A stretch of 64,000 bases of DNA from Flavobacteria bacterium MS024-2A. GTDB lineage: Bacteria; Bacteroidota; Bacteroidia; Flavobacteriales; Flavobacteriaceae. The stretch lies in the NCBI GenBank assembly GCA_905182305.1, contig CAJJBB010000001.1, forward strand, positions 103,326 through 167,325, given 5' to 3'. A program made the translations under genes and the position numbers. The notes under the pieces were generated by a model that saw nothing but the letters and a program-made list of their open reading frames with translations, searched no databases and was not told the origin of the DNA. Positions 44,754 through 54,380 of the stretch are shown here, in pieces; position 1 is the first letter of the stretch, and each line of letters opens with the position of its first letter.

Positions 44754-45374
44754 CTAAAATGCATAAGAGAGACCTACACTAATAGTATTTGGGCGACTAT
44801 CAAATTCAACATCACTAACACTATTGTTGCCTAATAATTTAGTTTCTTCTTTAGATATAGCACGATCTAATCTTACATCTATACCCAATTTACCCATATG
44901 AACACGTACTCCGAAATGGACTCCCATAGTTGCATTTGATGTAATAGTTTCTAGTTTTTTTTCATCTCCTTTAAGCTTATATCTAAAAGTTGGTCCTGCA
45001 AACCCACTCAATATGGGAAGAATTTTTATACCCACTGAAACAGGCGCTTCAATCCTAGATGTCTTTATATTACCGATTACATTACCAAAATTTGTTTCAT
45101 AAGTAGTGAAATGAAGTTCTGGTCTTACATAAAGCATCAAAACTTTAATTTGAGAATAAAACCCAATATTTACTCCATTAATTTTACCAACTGCGTCATC
45201 AAAATTTTTAACATCTGCAGCAAGTTTTTCTGGAGATTCATTAGAATTTACACTAGCCTTTATTCCAAATTTAATAAACTTATTCACCACTTTTTTAGCA
45301 ACAGGAACTATAGGCTCCTGACCATAAGCTTTTGTGAAACCTACAACTAAGAGAAGGATAATTATTTTTTTCAT
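44754..45374 (-). CDS. Outer-membrane beta-barrel protein
   Basis: Signal peptide; alternating strands; C-terminal NTISVGLSYAF. Confidence 0.7.
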   Translation of the reverse strand: MKKIIILLLVVGFTKAYGQEPIVPVAKKVVNKFIKFGIKASVNSNESPEKLAADVKNFDDAVGKINGVNIGFYSQIKVLMLYVRPELHFTTYETNFGNVIGNIKTSRIEAPVSVGIKILPILSGFAGPTFRYKLKGDEKKLETITSNATMGVHFGVRVHMGKLGIDVRLDRAISKEETKLLGNNSVSDVEFDSRPNTISVGLSYAF

Positions 45375-45481
45375 TTCAATATATTTTTATGATTAATAGT
45401 ATTGCAATTTACTGATATTTAATAAGATGTATTATTCTTTAGAATAAAGATTAAGGTCAGTATAAAAATTTACCTTTGAAC

Positions 45482-45715
45482 ATGGGTTTAACAAATAATG
45501 ATATTTTCAAAAAGCTCCGTGTAGCACATAAACTACGTGATGATCAAATTGTTGAAATATGTGACTTAGTTGATTATAAGATCACTAAGTCTGAGCTTGG
45601 TGCATTCTTTAGAAATGAAAGACACGAAAAGTACATGGAGTGTGGCGATCAGGTATTACGTAATTTTTTAAATGGATTAATTATTCATTTGAGAGGACCT
45701 CTGGAAAAAAAATAG
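45482..45715 (+). CDS. DUF1456 (YehS-like) single-domain protein
   Basis: MGLTNNDIFKKLRVAHKLRDDQIVEICDLVDYKITKSELGAFFRNERHEKYMECGDQVLRNFLNGL. Confidence 0.8.
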   Translation: MGLTNNDIFKKLRVAHKLRDDQIVEICDLVDYKITKSELGAFFRNERHEKYMECGDQVLRNFLNGLIIHLRGPLEKK

Positions 45716-45725
45716 CTTTTTATAA

Positions 45726-45757
45726 AAAAGCCATCCTTTTTTAAGAATGGCTTTGAA
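45726..45757 (+). terminator. Terminator after DUF1456 gene
   Basis: AAAAAAGCCATCCTTTTTTAAGAATGGCTTTG hairpin. Confidence 0.7.
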
Positions 45758-45825
45758 TTAAAATTCTTTTAAAAAATTAATTTATGGTTATTCTCAAATA
45801 TAATATTTTTAATTGCAATAAACAA

Positions 45826-46275
45826 CTAATGATTAAATCTTTTTAATCTTAATTTTCTGTAAGTATTCTGATAATGAGAAATAACCTGTTCTTTAGAATT
45901 TAAACTTGAGAAATTTTTCCATTTAGAGGTGTTAGGCGAATATTTAAAATCCACATTATTAATTGTCCAAAGTTGTAATTCATAAATGACTCCGTAAAGA
46001 TCGATTCCTCTATCGGTTAAGTAATATCTTTTTATTTTTTTATCTTCAGGTTCTCTTATGAAATCAATTATTTCTAATGAAATCAACTTTTTTAATCTAT
46101 CAACAAGAATATTTGAAGATATACCTTCATCAGATTCATATAAAAACTCAGAAAAAGTAGACTTTTCTCTAAAAATATCACGAACAATTATTAAGGACCA
46201 TTTATCTCCTAAAATATCTAAAGATACTTTGCAAGCGCAGATCGATTCTTTTTTGTCGTATTTAATTTTTTGCAT
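45826..46275 (-). CDS. HxlR family winged-helix transcriptional regulator
   Basis: CACKVSLDILGDKWSLIIVRDIFREKSTFSEFLYESDEGISSNILVDRLKKL. Confidence 0.88.
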   Translation of the reverse strand: MQKIKYDKKESICACKVSLDILGDKWSLIIVRDIFREKSTFSEFLYESDEGISSNILVDRLKKLISLEIIDFIREPEDKKIKRYYLTDRGIDLYGVIYELQLWTINNVDFKYSPNTSKWKNFSSLNSKEQVISHYQNTYRKLRLKRFNH

Positions 46276-46370
46276 TTTTAAAATAGATATAACTATGGCT
46301 AATAATGAACTTAAAAAAAATAGCCATCTTTTTAAAAGATAACTCTAATATAAAAAATCTTTTAAAAATT

Positions 46371-46495
46371 GATTTATGATTATTTAAATATAATATTTTT
46401 AATTGCAATAAACAATTAATAGTAAAAACTTTTTAAACTTAATTTTCTGTAAGTCTTTTGATAATGAGAAATAAACTATTTTTCAAAATTTAAGA
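46371..46495 (-). pseudogene. Duplicated 3' remnant plus downstream flank of the HxlR gene
   Basis: TTTATGATTATTTAAATATAATATTTTTAATTGCAATAAACAATTAAT...CTTAATTTTCTGTAAGTCTTTTGATAATGAGAAATAA closely matches 45782-45890. Confidence 0.65.
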
Positions 46496-46614
46496 AATCA
46501 ATTTCTATTTTAGTAATATCTTGTATTTTAAAGCTCTCTTTTAAGACCAATTATTTCTAGTAAAATTATAAACCTTATAACATACTGATGATAACTATGA
46601 CTTTATTTAAAAGC

Positions 46615-46638
46615 AAAACCCTCCTATTGGAGGGTTTT
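46615..46638 (-). terminator. Terminator of the cold-shock gene
   Basis: AAAACCCTCCTATTGGAGGGTTTT perfect hairpin. Confidence 0.8.
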
Positions 46639-46660
46639 GATATAGAATTCAAAAGTAAAA

Positions 46661-46852
46661 CTATACTTTCCTTACGTTTAAAGCACTAAGTCCTTTATCT
46701 GTAGATTCTGTATCATAAGTAACTTTATCTCCTTCATTTATATCATCCTCTAAGTTGTTGATGTGTACAAAAACATCTTTTTCCCCTGAGTCAGGAGTTA
46801 TAAAACCAAAACCTTTGTTTTGATTAAAAAATTTTACTGTTCCGTTATTCAT
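46661..46852 (-). CDS. Cold-shock (CspA family) protein
   Basis: MNNGTVKFFNQNKGFGFITPDSGEKDVFVHINNLE. Confidence 0.96.
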   Translation of the reverse strand: MNNGTVKFFNQNKGFGFITPDSGEKDVFVHINNLEDDINEGDKVTYDTESTDKGLSALNVRKV

Positions 46853-47043
46853 TATAAATTGTTTTTAAAAATAAGTTGTAAAGGTAGGTTAACTTAATTT
46901 AAAAATTATCAATCTTATCTAAGATATTGTTTTTTTTAAATGCTAACTATAATATAATACTGATAATTAAGTAGTTAGGTTTGTGTTTCGAAAATTAAAG
47001 AACATACTTTTCAGTTATAGTTATTTTGTATTAATAATATATT

Positions 47044-47107
47044 ACTTACAAAAGATGATATGCCTGTTGTTTAAAAGAAAACGCCACTAAAGTTAATTAG
47101 TCACGTT
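47044..47107 (+). repeat. Module-2 repeat, copy 1
   Basis: ACTTACAAAAGATGATATGCCTGTTGTTTAAAAGAAAACGCCACTAAAGTTAATTAGTCACGTT. Confidence 0.85.
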
Positions 47108-47167
47108 GGTGTTTAAAATAGAATTGATATGAAAAGAAAATATTCTTAATGCAATTGGTTATAAATT

Positions 47168-47920
47168 TTAAAGTGCACTAAGGGTATAAACCTTTTTGTT
47201 GGCTAAATCTTCTCCTAATGAAAGTGTAAATTTCTCAAATGCAGGATCTGTCATCATTTCTCCTAATTTTGACATATCTACATCATATAAATAAACAGAA
47301 ACTTTGTTCGGATCTTTTACATCTCTATGGACAAGTGTTCTAGAATCATCACAAAACTGTTCTCTATTCTTATTATCTTTTATAAAGCCTTTATACCATG
47401 TGCCATAACCTTTGGTTAATGGAATTATAGCAACAACATCTACCAAAGAGTTTTGGTCTAAATCAGCGGCATTATACCATTCACTTTGGTGATAAATTTT
47501 GCCTTCGTCATTAAAGAATAATACAGCATAATAATCCATTAATACTGGTTTTTTTGTGACAGAATTTAACGATTCCCAAGTTCCATAAACTCTTACATCT
47601 CCATTGGGTTTTTGATTGTCATCTAAGCCAGCAAAATAAAGTTGTTTAGTGAAATTAATTTCTTTGAATCCAGCATTAAAACCTTTCATGGTATTGTGCC
47701 AAGTATTAATGTCAAGCGAGTCAACTCCAGTTGGTGGGGGTGACCACGTAAAGTCATCGGTTACATAGCTTTTCATTTCATCAAGTTTTTCATCAGAAAA
47801 TGCTTGGAAATATTCCTTAGATGTTTCTACGTTTTTCTCAAAATTGATCATCTCAGCTGAGTTTGAATCACAATTAATGAACAAAAAAGAACAGAACAAA
47901 ATAGTTATAATTTTTTTCAT
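47168..47920 (-). CDS. Secreted protein with NTF2-like domain
   Basis: Lipobox FINCDSN; YVTDDFTWSPPPTGVDSL...NGDVRVYGTWESLNSVTKKPVLMDYYAVLFFNDEGKIYHQSEW, related to 44162-44665. Confidence 0.65.
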   Translation of the reverse strand: MKKIITILFCSFLFINCDSNSAEMINFEKNVETSKEYFQAFSDEKLDEMKSYVTDDFTWSPPPTGVDSLDINTWHNTMKGFNAGFKEINFTKQLYFAGLDDNQKPNGDVRVYGTWESLNSVTKKPVLMDYYAVLFFNDEGKIYHQSEWYNAADLDQNSLVDVVAIIPLTKGYGTWYKGFIKDNKNREQFCDDSRTLVHRDVKDPNKVSVYLYDVDMSKLGEMMTDPAFEKFTLSLGEDLANKKVYTLSAL

Positions 47921-48270
47921 TTTAAAAAAGATTTAATATATGAATACAATATACAAAACTGTTTTTAAAACTGGAAGAAAAGCATTTGAACAAAATTTGA
48001 TTTCAAAACAAGAAATTGAAAGCCTTATTTTATTATGTATGCCTCACATTTTAGTATTTTAGTAAAACTATTTAAGTTTAAATTTTTTAAGAGTATAAAA
48101 AAGGAAGTTAAAAAATCTGATTTATAATGCGATTTACTTCATAGGACTTACTTTAATTTACACCATTAAAAAACTATATTATAAAAGAAAAAGAGATTAA
48201 AAACCACGATATTTATAAGAGTATTCAGCCATGGGTATTTTTTCCTTCAGCTGCCTTAATACTCATTTTT

Positions 48271-49710
48271 GTGCTGTTTACGCTTATTTATCAAGAGTCC
48301 GTAAGTGTGTTTTTCGAATCGGTACAAGCTTTTATAGCAGCAAAATTTGGATGGCTTTATGTTGTTGGTGTTAATGTTATTCTCATCTTTTGTATATACC
48401 TAGCCTTTAGTCGTTTTAAAAATATTAGGTTGGGTGGACCTGATTGCAAACCAGAGTTTAGTACTTGGGCTTGGATAAGTATGTTGTTTAATGCTGGTAT
48501 AGGTTTGGTGTTGATGTTTTACAGTGTTGCCGAACCAATATTACATTTCTCTAATCCTCCATACGGAGAAGCAGGGACTATTGATGCTGCACAAAATGCT
48601 TTAAATCTTTCTTATTTGCATTGGGGACTGCACGGTTGGGCTATTTATGCCTTAATGGGTTTGTCAATCGCATTCTTTTGCTATAATAAAGGACTTCCTT
48701 TGGGTATTCGTTGGGTATTGTATCCTTTGCTCGGCGATCGATTAAAAGGTCCTATTGGTCATTTTATAGATACTATAGCTGTTGTTGCTACGATGTTTGG
48801 CTTAGCAACTACACTTGGTCTAGGTATTCAGCATATTAACTCAGGGATGCATCACCTATTTGGTATAGTGGAAAACACAAATGTTCAAGTAATTTTGATT
48901 GCTATAATAACCATTTTTGCTACTATTTCTGTCGTTTCAGGATTACATAAAGGCGTTCAAATACTCAGTAAAATAGCTTCAATAATGGCTGTACTCCTAA
49001 TGATATTTATGTTAGTTGTTGGTCCTACTTTATTTATTCTTGGCTCTACAATTCAAAGTACAGGTTATTATTTACAAAACATAATAAGCACAGGTACTTG
49101 GATGGAAATTTATAAAGGAACAACATGGATGGGTAGTTGGACTATTTTTTACTGGGGATGGTGGTTTGCTTGGGCTCCTTTTGTAAGCTTATTTATTGCC
49201 CGAATTTCTAAAGGAAGAACCATAAAAGAGTTGCTCATAGGTGTAGTACTTGCCCCTTCGGCGGTAAGTGTTTTATGGATTTCTATTTTCGGAAGTACTG
49301 CATTCCACATAGAACTTTTTGGTGAAGGCGGTATTACAGCTGCTGTAAACGAAAATATTACTACGGCTTTGTTCAGCTTGTTAGAACATTTCCCTTTATC
49401 CTATTTTAGTATTCTATTTGTGGTTATTGCCGGAATAATATTCTTTGTAACCTCTTCCGATAGCGGTTCACTAGTTATAGATTTTATAACCAGTGGAGGT
49501 AGAGAAAAAGCAGCTGTATGGTTGCGTATTTTTTGGGCATTAGCCGAAGGGCTCGTTGCTGCTACTCTTGTATATGGAGGTGGACTCATAGCTTTGCAAA
49601 CAGGTTCGCTTGTTACGGGCTTACCTGTCTGTATTCTTATGTTAGTTTTGTGCTATTCCATTCTAAAAGCACTCCGAAAATACCAAGCTGATTCCGAAAT
49701 TAAGCCTTGA
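48271..49710 (+). CDS. BCCT family (choline/carnitine/betaine) transporter; N-terminus extends upstream
   Basis: PEFSTWAWISMLFNAGIGLVLMFYSVAEPILHF; WTIFYWGWWFAWAPFVSLFIARISKGRTI. In-frame ...NHDIYKSIQPWVFFPSAALILIFVLFT lies upstream of the GTG at 48271. Confidence 0.92.
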   Translation: MLFTLIYQESVSVFFESVQAFIAAKFGWLYVVGVNVILIFCIYLAFSRFKNIRLGGPDCKPEFSTWAWISMLFNAGIGLVLMFYSVAEPILHFSNPPYGEAGTIDAAQNALNLSYLHWGLHGWAIYALMGLSIAFFCYNKGLPLGIRWVLYPLLGDRLKGPIGHFIDTIAVVATMFGLATTLGLGIQHINSGMHHLFGIVENTNVQVILIAIITIFATISVVSGLHKGVQILSKIASIMAVLLMIFMLVVGPTLFILGSTIQSTGYYLQNIISTGTWMEIYKGTTWMGSWTIFYWGWWFAWAPFVSLFIARISKGRTIKELLIGVVLAPSAVSVLWISIFGSTAFHIELFGEGGITAAVNENITTALFSLLEHFPLSYFSILFVVIAGIIFFVTSSDSGSLVIDFITSGGREKAAVWLRIFWALAEGLVAATLVYGGGLIALQTGSLVTGLPVCILMLVLCYSILKALRKYQADSEIKP

Positions 49711-49713
49711 TTT

Positions 49714-51354
49714 TTATAAACTCCCTTTCTTTTTAAAAAAAGGACGCTGCTCTGGTTTTAAAGGAGTGTTCCCTAGAATTAAGTCGGCGGCCTTTTCTGC
49801 TACCATCATAACTGGCGAATAAATGTTTCCATTGGTAACATAAGGAAATACCGAAGCATCAACAATTCTAAGGTTGTTAATTCCGTGTACCTTTAAGTTT
49901 TCATCTGTTACAGCCATGCTATCTAAACCCATTTTACAAGTTGAACTTGGATGGTAAGCGCTTTCGCCTTCTTTAGCAATAAAATCTAAAATCTCTTCAT
50001 CAGTTTGTATATGAGCTCCGGGAGATAATTCTTTCCCCATTAATTCACTCATCGAATCAGTCTCAATAATTTTTCTTGATAATCGTACTGCTTCACACCA
50101 CTCTTTTCGTTCGTTTTCAGTAGAAAGATAGTTGAATAAAATACTAGGATACTCCAATGGATCCGCAGATTTTATTTTTACTCTTCCTCTAACATCAGTT
50201 CCCATAGGCCCAACATGTAGTTGAAAACCATGACCTTCGCTAGGAGCAGTTCCATCGTATCTAATTGCTAATGGTAAAAAATGGAATTGTAGATTAGGAT
50301 ATTTTACAGTGTCATTACTTCTGATGAAACCACCTGCTTCAAAGTGATTACTTGCACCGATTCCTTTTTTTCTAAACAACCAATCGAATCCAATTTTAGG
50401 GGCTCTCCAAGGACTCAAAGCTGAAAATAAACTAACTGGTTTTTTACAAGCCCATTGCACATATACTTCTAAGTGGTCTTGTAAATTCTCGCCAACTCCT
50501 GGTAAATCCTTTACTACAGGTATCCCTAAACTCTTTAAATGTTCTGCATTTCCTATTCCCGAAACCTGTAATAATTGAGGCGTGTTAATAGCTCCACCGC
50601 AACAAATGATTTCTTTTCCGTAAACTTTATATATCTTTCTACCCTTTTTGTATTCAACACCAACAGCTGTATTCCCATCAAAAAGAATACGCATTACCAT
50701 AGCTTGTGTTACCACATTAAGGTTTTTACGATGTTTTATGGGGTGTATATATGCACGAGCAGCATTCAATCTTCTAGAATTATGGATAGTCTGGTCGAAC
50801 TTACCAAATCCTTCTTGCTGATGTCCGTTAACATCATTGGTTAAAGGATACCCAGCTTCTTGAACAGAATTAAAAAAAGCATCAAAAAGTGGATTGTCAC
50901 ATTTAGGAGTGGTTAATTTTAAATTCCCTTTATCCCCTCTGTAGTCATCTCCACCAATAAGTCTATTTTCAACTTTTTTGAAATAAGGTAAGCAGTGTGC
51001 ATAATCCCAAGAATCTAGTCCATCGTCATTTGCCCATTTATCAAAATCCATCGCATTACCACGAATCCATATCATACCATTTATAGAACTACAACCACCC
51101 AAAACTTTCCCTCTAGGCTGAGCTATTTCTCGGTTATACATAAAGGGTTCTGGATCTGATGTATAGCCCCAGTTATAATTAGTTCCGGTAAGTAAATAAG
51201 TCAATGCTGCGGGCATGTGAATTCTAAAGTCCCAGGTATAATCTGGTCTCCCTGCTTCTAGCACTAATACCTTATTCGAAGAATCTTCACTTAAACGATT
51301 TGTAAGTACCGAGCCTGCGGAGCCTCCACCTATTACAATATAGTCCTGTGTCAT
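49714..51354 (-). CDS. GMC family oxidoreductase (choline dehydrogenase-like)
   Basis: DYIVIGGGSAGSVLTNRLSEDSSNKVLVLEAG; PRGKVLGGCSSINGMIWIRG. Confidence 0.92.
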   Translation of the reverse strand: MTQDYIVIGGGSAGSVLTNRLSEDSSNKVLVLEAGRPDYTWDFRIHMPAALTYLLTGTNYNWGYTSDPEPFMYNREIAQPRGKVLGGCSSINGMIWIRGNAMDFDKWANDDGLDSWDYAHCLPYFKKVENRLIGGDDYRGDKGNLKLTTPKCDNPLFDAFFNSVQEAGYPLTNDVNGHQQEGFGKFDQTIHNSRRLNAARAYIHPIKHRKNLNVVTQAMVMRILFDGNTAVGVEYKKGRKIYKVYGKEIICCGGAINTPQLLQVSGIGNAEHLKSLGIPVVKDLPGVGENLQDHLEVYVQWACKKPVSLFSALSPWRAPKIGFDWLFRKKGIGASNHFEAGGFIRSNDTVKYPNLQFHFLPLAIRYDGTAPSEGHGFQLHVGPMGTDVRGRVKIKSADPLEYPSILFNYLSTENERKEWCEAVRLSRKIIETDSMSELMGKELSPGAHIQTDEEILDFIAKEGESAYHPSSTCKMGLDSMAVTDENLKVHGINNLRIVDASVFPYVTNGNIYSPVMMVAEKAADLILGNTPLKPEQRPFFKKKGSL

Positions 51355-51732
51355 GGGATGAGTTTTTTTATTACCACAATTTACTGAATTATCAAGACTA
51401 CATCTACTAGTTGAATAAAATAGGCAGTAATTATATGAAGAAGATAATAATCTAAATCCTTAATCTATTCAAGATGCGTTTTTATGGATATTATCTGATC
51501 AAATTTAATAGTAATGTGATTTAACTAATGGTTGGCTATTAGGAAGTAAATAAAGTCTAATGGATTATAACATCATATATTCTACAATAATTTATTAAAT
51601 TCAATATAATTAGTACTTTGCAAGGTATTTATACACCAATATGTACACTGCTATGTCAATTATTATACAATTAAAGTAAAGTAAGTATTTGTTATTGACT
51701 GTTAATATGTACAATAGAACACCGTGTTTCTT

Positions 51733-51790
51733 CCAGAACTTACTGATGATGATATGCCTGTGGAAAAAAAGAAAAACACCACATTAAAAA
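51733..51790 (+). repeat. Module-2 repeat, copy 2 (diverged right half)
   Basis: CCAGAACTTACTGATGATGATATGCCTGTGGAAAAAAAGAAAAACACCACATTAAAAA. Confidence 0.75.
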
Positions 51791-51823
51791 TTTCGTATGG
51801 TTTCTAAACTAGAATAAAAATTT

Positions 51824-51964
51824 TTATGTAAATCCCCCACTATTATCATTAGGATTTACCTTATTAAGGTCAACCCCTGTTCGCTCATAATATTCTTTTC
51901 GGAATTTTAAATTCCTATCTCTTCTTTTCTTAAAACATTTAAGTAAATTTTTTATCCATTTCAT
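51824..51964 (-). CDS. Small hypothetical protein, 46 aa (absent from ORF track)
   Basis: MKWIKNLLKCFKKRRDRNLKFRKEYYERTGVDLNKVNPNDNSGGFT*; A-rich upstream leader. Confidence 0.5.
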   Translation of the reverse strand: MKWIKNLLKCFKKRRDRNLKFRKEYYERTGVDLNKVNPNDNSGGFT

Positions 51965-52051
51965 AATTTATGATTTAAAATAAAACACCAACTATAACAG
52001 CAATTAAAAATACTATATAGGACAAAACAAGCTGTTTTTGTTTTCAAAATA

Positions 52052-52240
52052 TCACAATGACAATAGGTAATTTATAATAGCAAATGGATAGAAACAAACT
52101 GTTAAAAAAATTGCAATAATAACGACTCCCTTTGCTAAATCTTTATCAGTAATATTATTTATCCATAATATTGTGGGTTTAATACCTTTTATGAGTATAA
52201 AAAACCCAAAAAATGCTAAAAAATAAGCTAATAACTCCAT
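52052..52240 (-). CDS. Small two-TM membrane protein
   Basis: MELLAYFLAFFGFFILIKGIKPTILWINNITDKDLAKGVVIIAIFLTVCFYPFAIINYLLSL. Confidence 0.6.
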   Translation of the reverse strand: MELLAYFLAFFGFFILIKGIKPTILWINNITDKDLAKGVVIIAIFLTVCFYPFAIINYLLSL

Positions 52241-52255
52241 TACAGCTAATATAAC

Positions 52256-52330
52256 AAATCCCAGAACTTACTGAAGATGATATGCCGATGATTCAAAAGA
52301 AAACGCCACTAAAGCTAATTAGTGACGTTT
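52256..52330 (+). repeat. Module-2 repeat, copy 3
   Basis: AAATCCCAGAACTTACTGAAGATGATATGCCGATGATTCAAAAGAAAACGCCACTAAAGCTAATTAGTGACGTTTTT. Confidence 0.9.
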
Positions 52331-52353
52331 TTATGCATAGAAAGGTCTTTTAT

Positions 52354-52836
52354 TTAATTGTCTTCAGATCTTGATCCTATTTGAGATGTTCCACTTCCAC
52401 TTGATATTGGAGAATAATGAGCTGTTTTTATAACCCATTTACCATTTTCTTTTATATAAGTTTCTGATACTCTTGTCATATAATGAGAGACAGCAGGACT
52501 CCCTTTTGGTTTCATACTACCTTCGCTATAAAACATAGCTATTGCAGCTTTTCCTTGAACAAGAGATACTACTTTGATATGTTTAGGTTGTAAGCTAACG
52601 TAATCCCATTCATTTTTTCTGTTGTTGGGATTTTGGTCATAAATCATTAGCCCCCCTGTAGAATTAAATGCATAGTGACCATTGTCTGACATAAGTCTAA
52701 CATCAATGTTGCCCTTATTGTTTATTTCCCAATTACTTTGAATTAATTTTGTAATCTCTGTCTCATCTTTAGAATTATTTTGGGCAATAAGATTGGAAGT
52801 AATAAATAGAAGTAATAAGATTCCAATTTTTTTCAT
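52354..52836 (-). CDS. Secreted NTF2-like/DUF4440 protein
   Basis: Signal peptide; IQSNWEINNKGNIDVRLMSDNGHYAF...YMTRVSETYIKENGKWVIKTAHYSPI. Confidence 0.7.
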   Translation of the reverse strand: MKKIGILLLLFITSNLIAQNNSKDETEITKLIQSNWEINNKGNIDVRLMSDNGHYAFNSTGGLMIYDQNPNNRKNEWDYVSLQPKHIKVVSLVQGKAAIAMFYSEGSMKPKGSPAVSHYMTRVSETYIKENGKWVIKTAHYSPISSGSGTSQIGSRSEDN

Positions 52837-52874
52837 TTTATATTTATTTATGGTTAATAATACTCAAATATAAC
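52837..52874 (-). promoter_or_regulatory. Shared promoter/leader block (TATATTTGAGTATTATTAACCATAAATAAATATAAAATG)
   Basis: Bacteroidota -7-like TAnnTTTG with the leader repeated upstream of other array genes. Confidence 0.6.
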
Positions 52875-52914
52875 AAATCCCAGAACTTACTGAAGACGAT
52901 ATGTCTGTGGTTTA
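52875..52914 (+). repeat. Module-2 repeat, copy 4 (truncated after GTGGTTTAA)
   Basis: AAATCCCAGAACTTACTGAAGACGATATGTCTGTGGTTTAA. Confidence 0.88.
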
Positions 52915-52921
52915 ATTTTTC

Positions 52922-53740
52922 TTAATTTTTTTTTGATCTTAATAGAGCAAGAAATTTTTTTCCATATTTCGATTTTTTTACTTTTGGAGAAAGCTTTAAT
53001 GCAACAGAGTCTAGTAATGAAATATTTGCATCACTTATTTTTGTATATGCTAAATAAGGTGCTATTTCGTAATTAGAATTTGAAATTGCAAAATTAGCAG
53101 TATATAAATAGCTTAGTAAAAGAGTCCTTTTCAGTTGATTTTGAAAAGAATCCATTTTTATTATATTATCATTTTCTTCAGCATATTTCTTTTTAATTTT
53201 TAATTGCTGAATTTTTAATTTAAATTGATTTTCAAGTTTTTGGTATTCAATCATTAATTCTCTATTCTTTTTGCCTTTTATGGTATAACTTCTTTTTTTA
53301 TTTAAAGAATTATTTTCCAAGCCAAGTTGAGTATTAATTACAATTGCAGATATAGTTAGTTGATCAGTTCTGATTTCAACTTTTTCAATCTTTTGAGTGA
53401 GCTCTCTGATGGAAATGAAATTTTTAAAGAGATGCTTTTCAGTCAATTCATTATCATTAATAAAAACTCTTAATGGACCTTCACTTTGAAATGAATGTAA
53501 TTTTCCTGTTTTATAATCTTCCAAAGGAATTATAAAATTAAATTCTCTCCAAAAAGCAGATCTAAACAACTTTTTGATGAATGCATCTCTTTCTCTGAAT
53601 GAATAGATATTATCATTCAAATAAATTTTTGGGATAGCGACAGCGGAATTAACCACCTCGTCTAGATCAATACTTGTCCCTTGTTGTCCAAAAGCAAAGG
53701 AAAGAAAAAATAAAAAGCTAGAAAAAATAAAATTTTTCAA
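52922..53740 (-). CDS. Secreted hypothetical protein
   Basis: Signal peptide ...FLFFLSFAFGQQ; probable TTG start at 53740 aligned with other MKK starts. Confidence 0.55.
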   Translation of the reverse strand: MKNFIFSSFLFFLSFAFGQQGTSIDLDEVVNSAVAIPKIYLNDNIYSFRERDAFIKKLFRSAFWREFNFIIPLEDYKTGKLHSFQSEGPLRVFINDNELTEKHLFKNFISIRELTQKIEKVEIRTDQLTISAIVINTQLGLENNSLNKKRSYTIKGKKNRELMIEYQKLENQFKLKIQQLKIKKKYAEENDNIIKMDSFQNQLKRTLLLSYLYTANFAISNSNYEIAPYLAYTKISDANISLLDSVALKLSPKVKKSKYGKKFLALLRSKKN

Positions 53741-53772
53741 AATCAATATGTTTATGGTTATTCAAACATCAT

Positions 53773-53843
53773 AAATCCCAGAACTTACTGAAGATGATAT
53801 GCCTGTGGTTTAAAAGAAAACGACATTAAAGTTAATTAGTGAA
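53773..53843 (+). repeat. Module-2 repeat, copy 5
   Basis: AAATCCCAGAACTTACTGAAGATGATATGCCTGTGGTTTAAAAGAAAACGACATTAAAGTTAATTAGTGA. Confidence 0.9.
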
Positions 53844-53898
53844 AATATATGATTTATTACTGTGAGAGGAATAAATAAGAATATGATTGTATTTTTGA

Positions 53899-54300
53899 TT
53901 AATTATTAAAAGGTATTACTTTAAGTTCATTTGAACCGAAAAACATATCTCCAATTAGTGAAACTGTTTCTTTTGTTATTTCTTCCTCTGAAGTATTTTT
54001 TTTTAATTCGAATTCAGTTAAATCCATCGAATACAGTTTATTCTCTTTTTGATTAATATGAATTGCCGTATAGAAGTGGTATCGTAGTATTTTTTCAAGG
54101 GTTATTTTAGTTCCAGGATAATAAGTTTGAAACCCCTCTAAACTTTTTAATGTAGTTTTTAATACTCGAAAAGACTTTTGAAATCCTAGTTCATTTTTAA
54201 GGCGAAGAGCCTTGTAATGATTAATTGAATCCTGAGAGTGCACTTCAGCTAAAAATATTGTAAAGATAAATGTTATAAAAGTGCGTAAGTTAAATTTCAT
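53899..54300 (-). CDS. Secreted hypothetical protein
   Basis: Signal peptide MKFNLRTFITFIFTIFLAEVHSQ; 133 aa. Confidence 0.55.
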   Translation of the reverse strand: MKFNLRTFITFIFTIFLAEVHSQDSINHYKALRLKNELGFQKSFRVLKTTLKSLEGFQTYYPGTKITLEKILRYHFYTAIHINQKENKLYSMDLTEFELKKNTSEEEITKETVSLIGDMFFGSNELKVIPFNN

Positions 54301-54380
54301 CTGTCAAATATATAGAGTATTAGTAATATACTAAGCTATTACACCTGTTAGGATAGATACTTTCAAAAATTATTTTAGTT

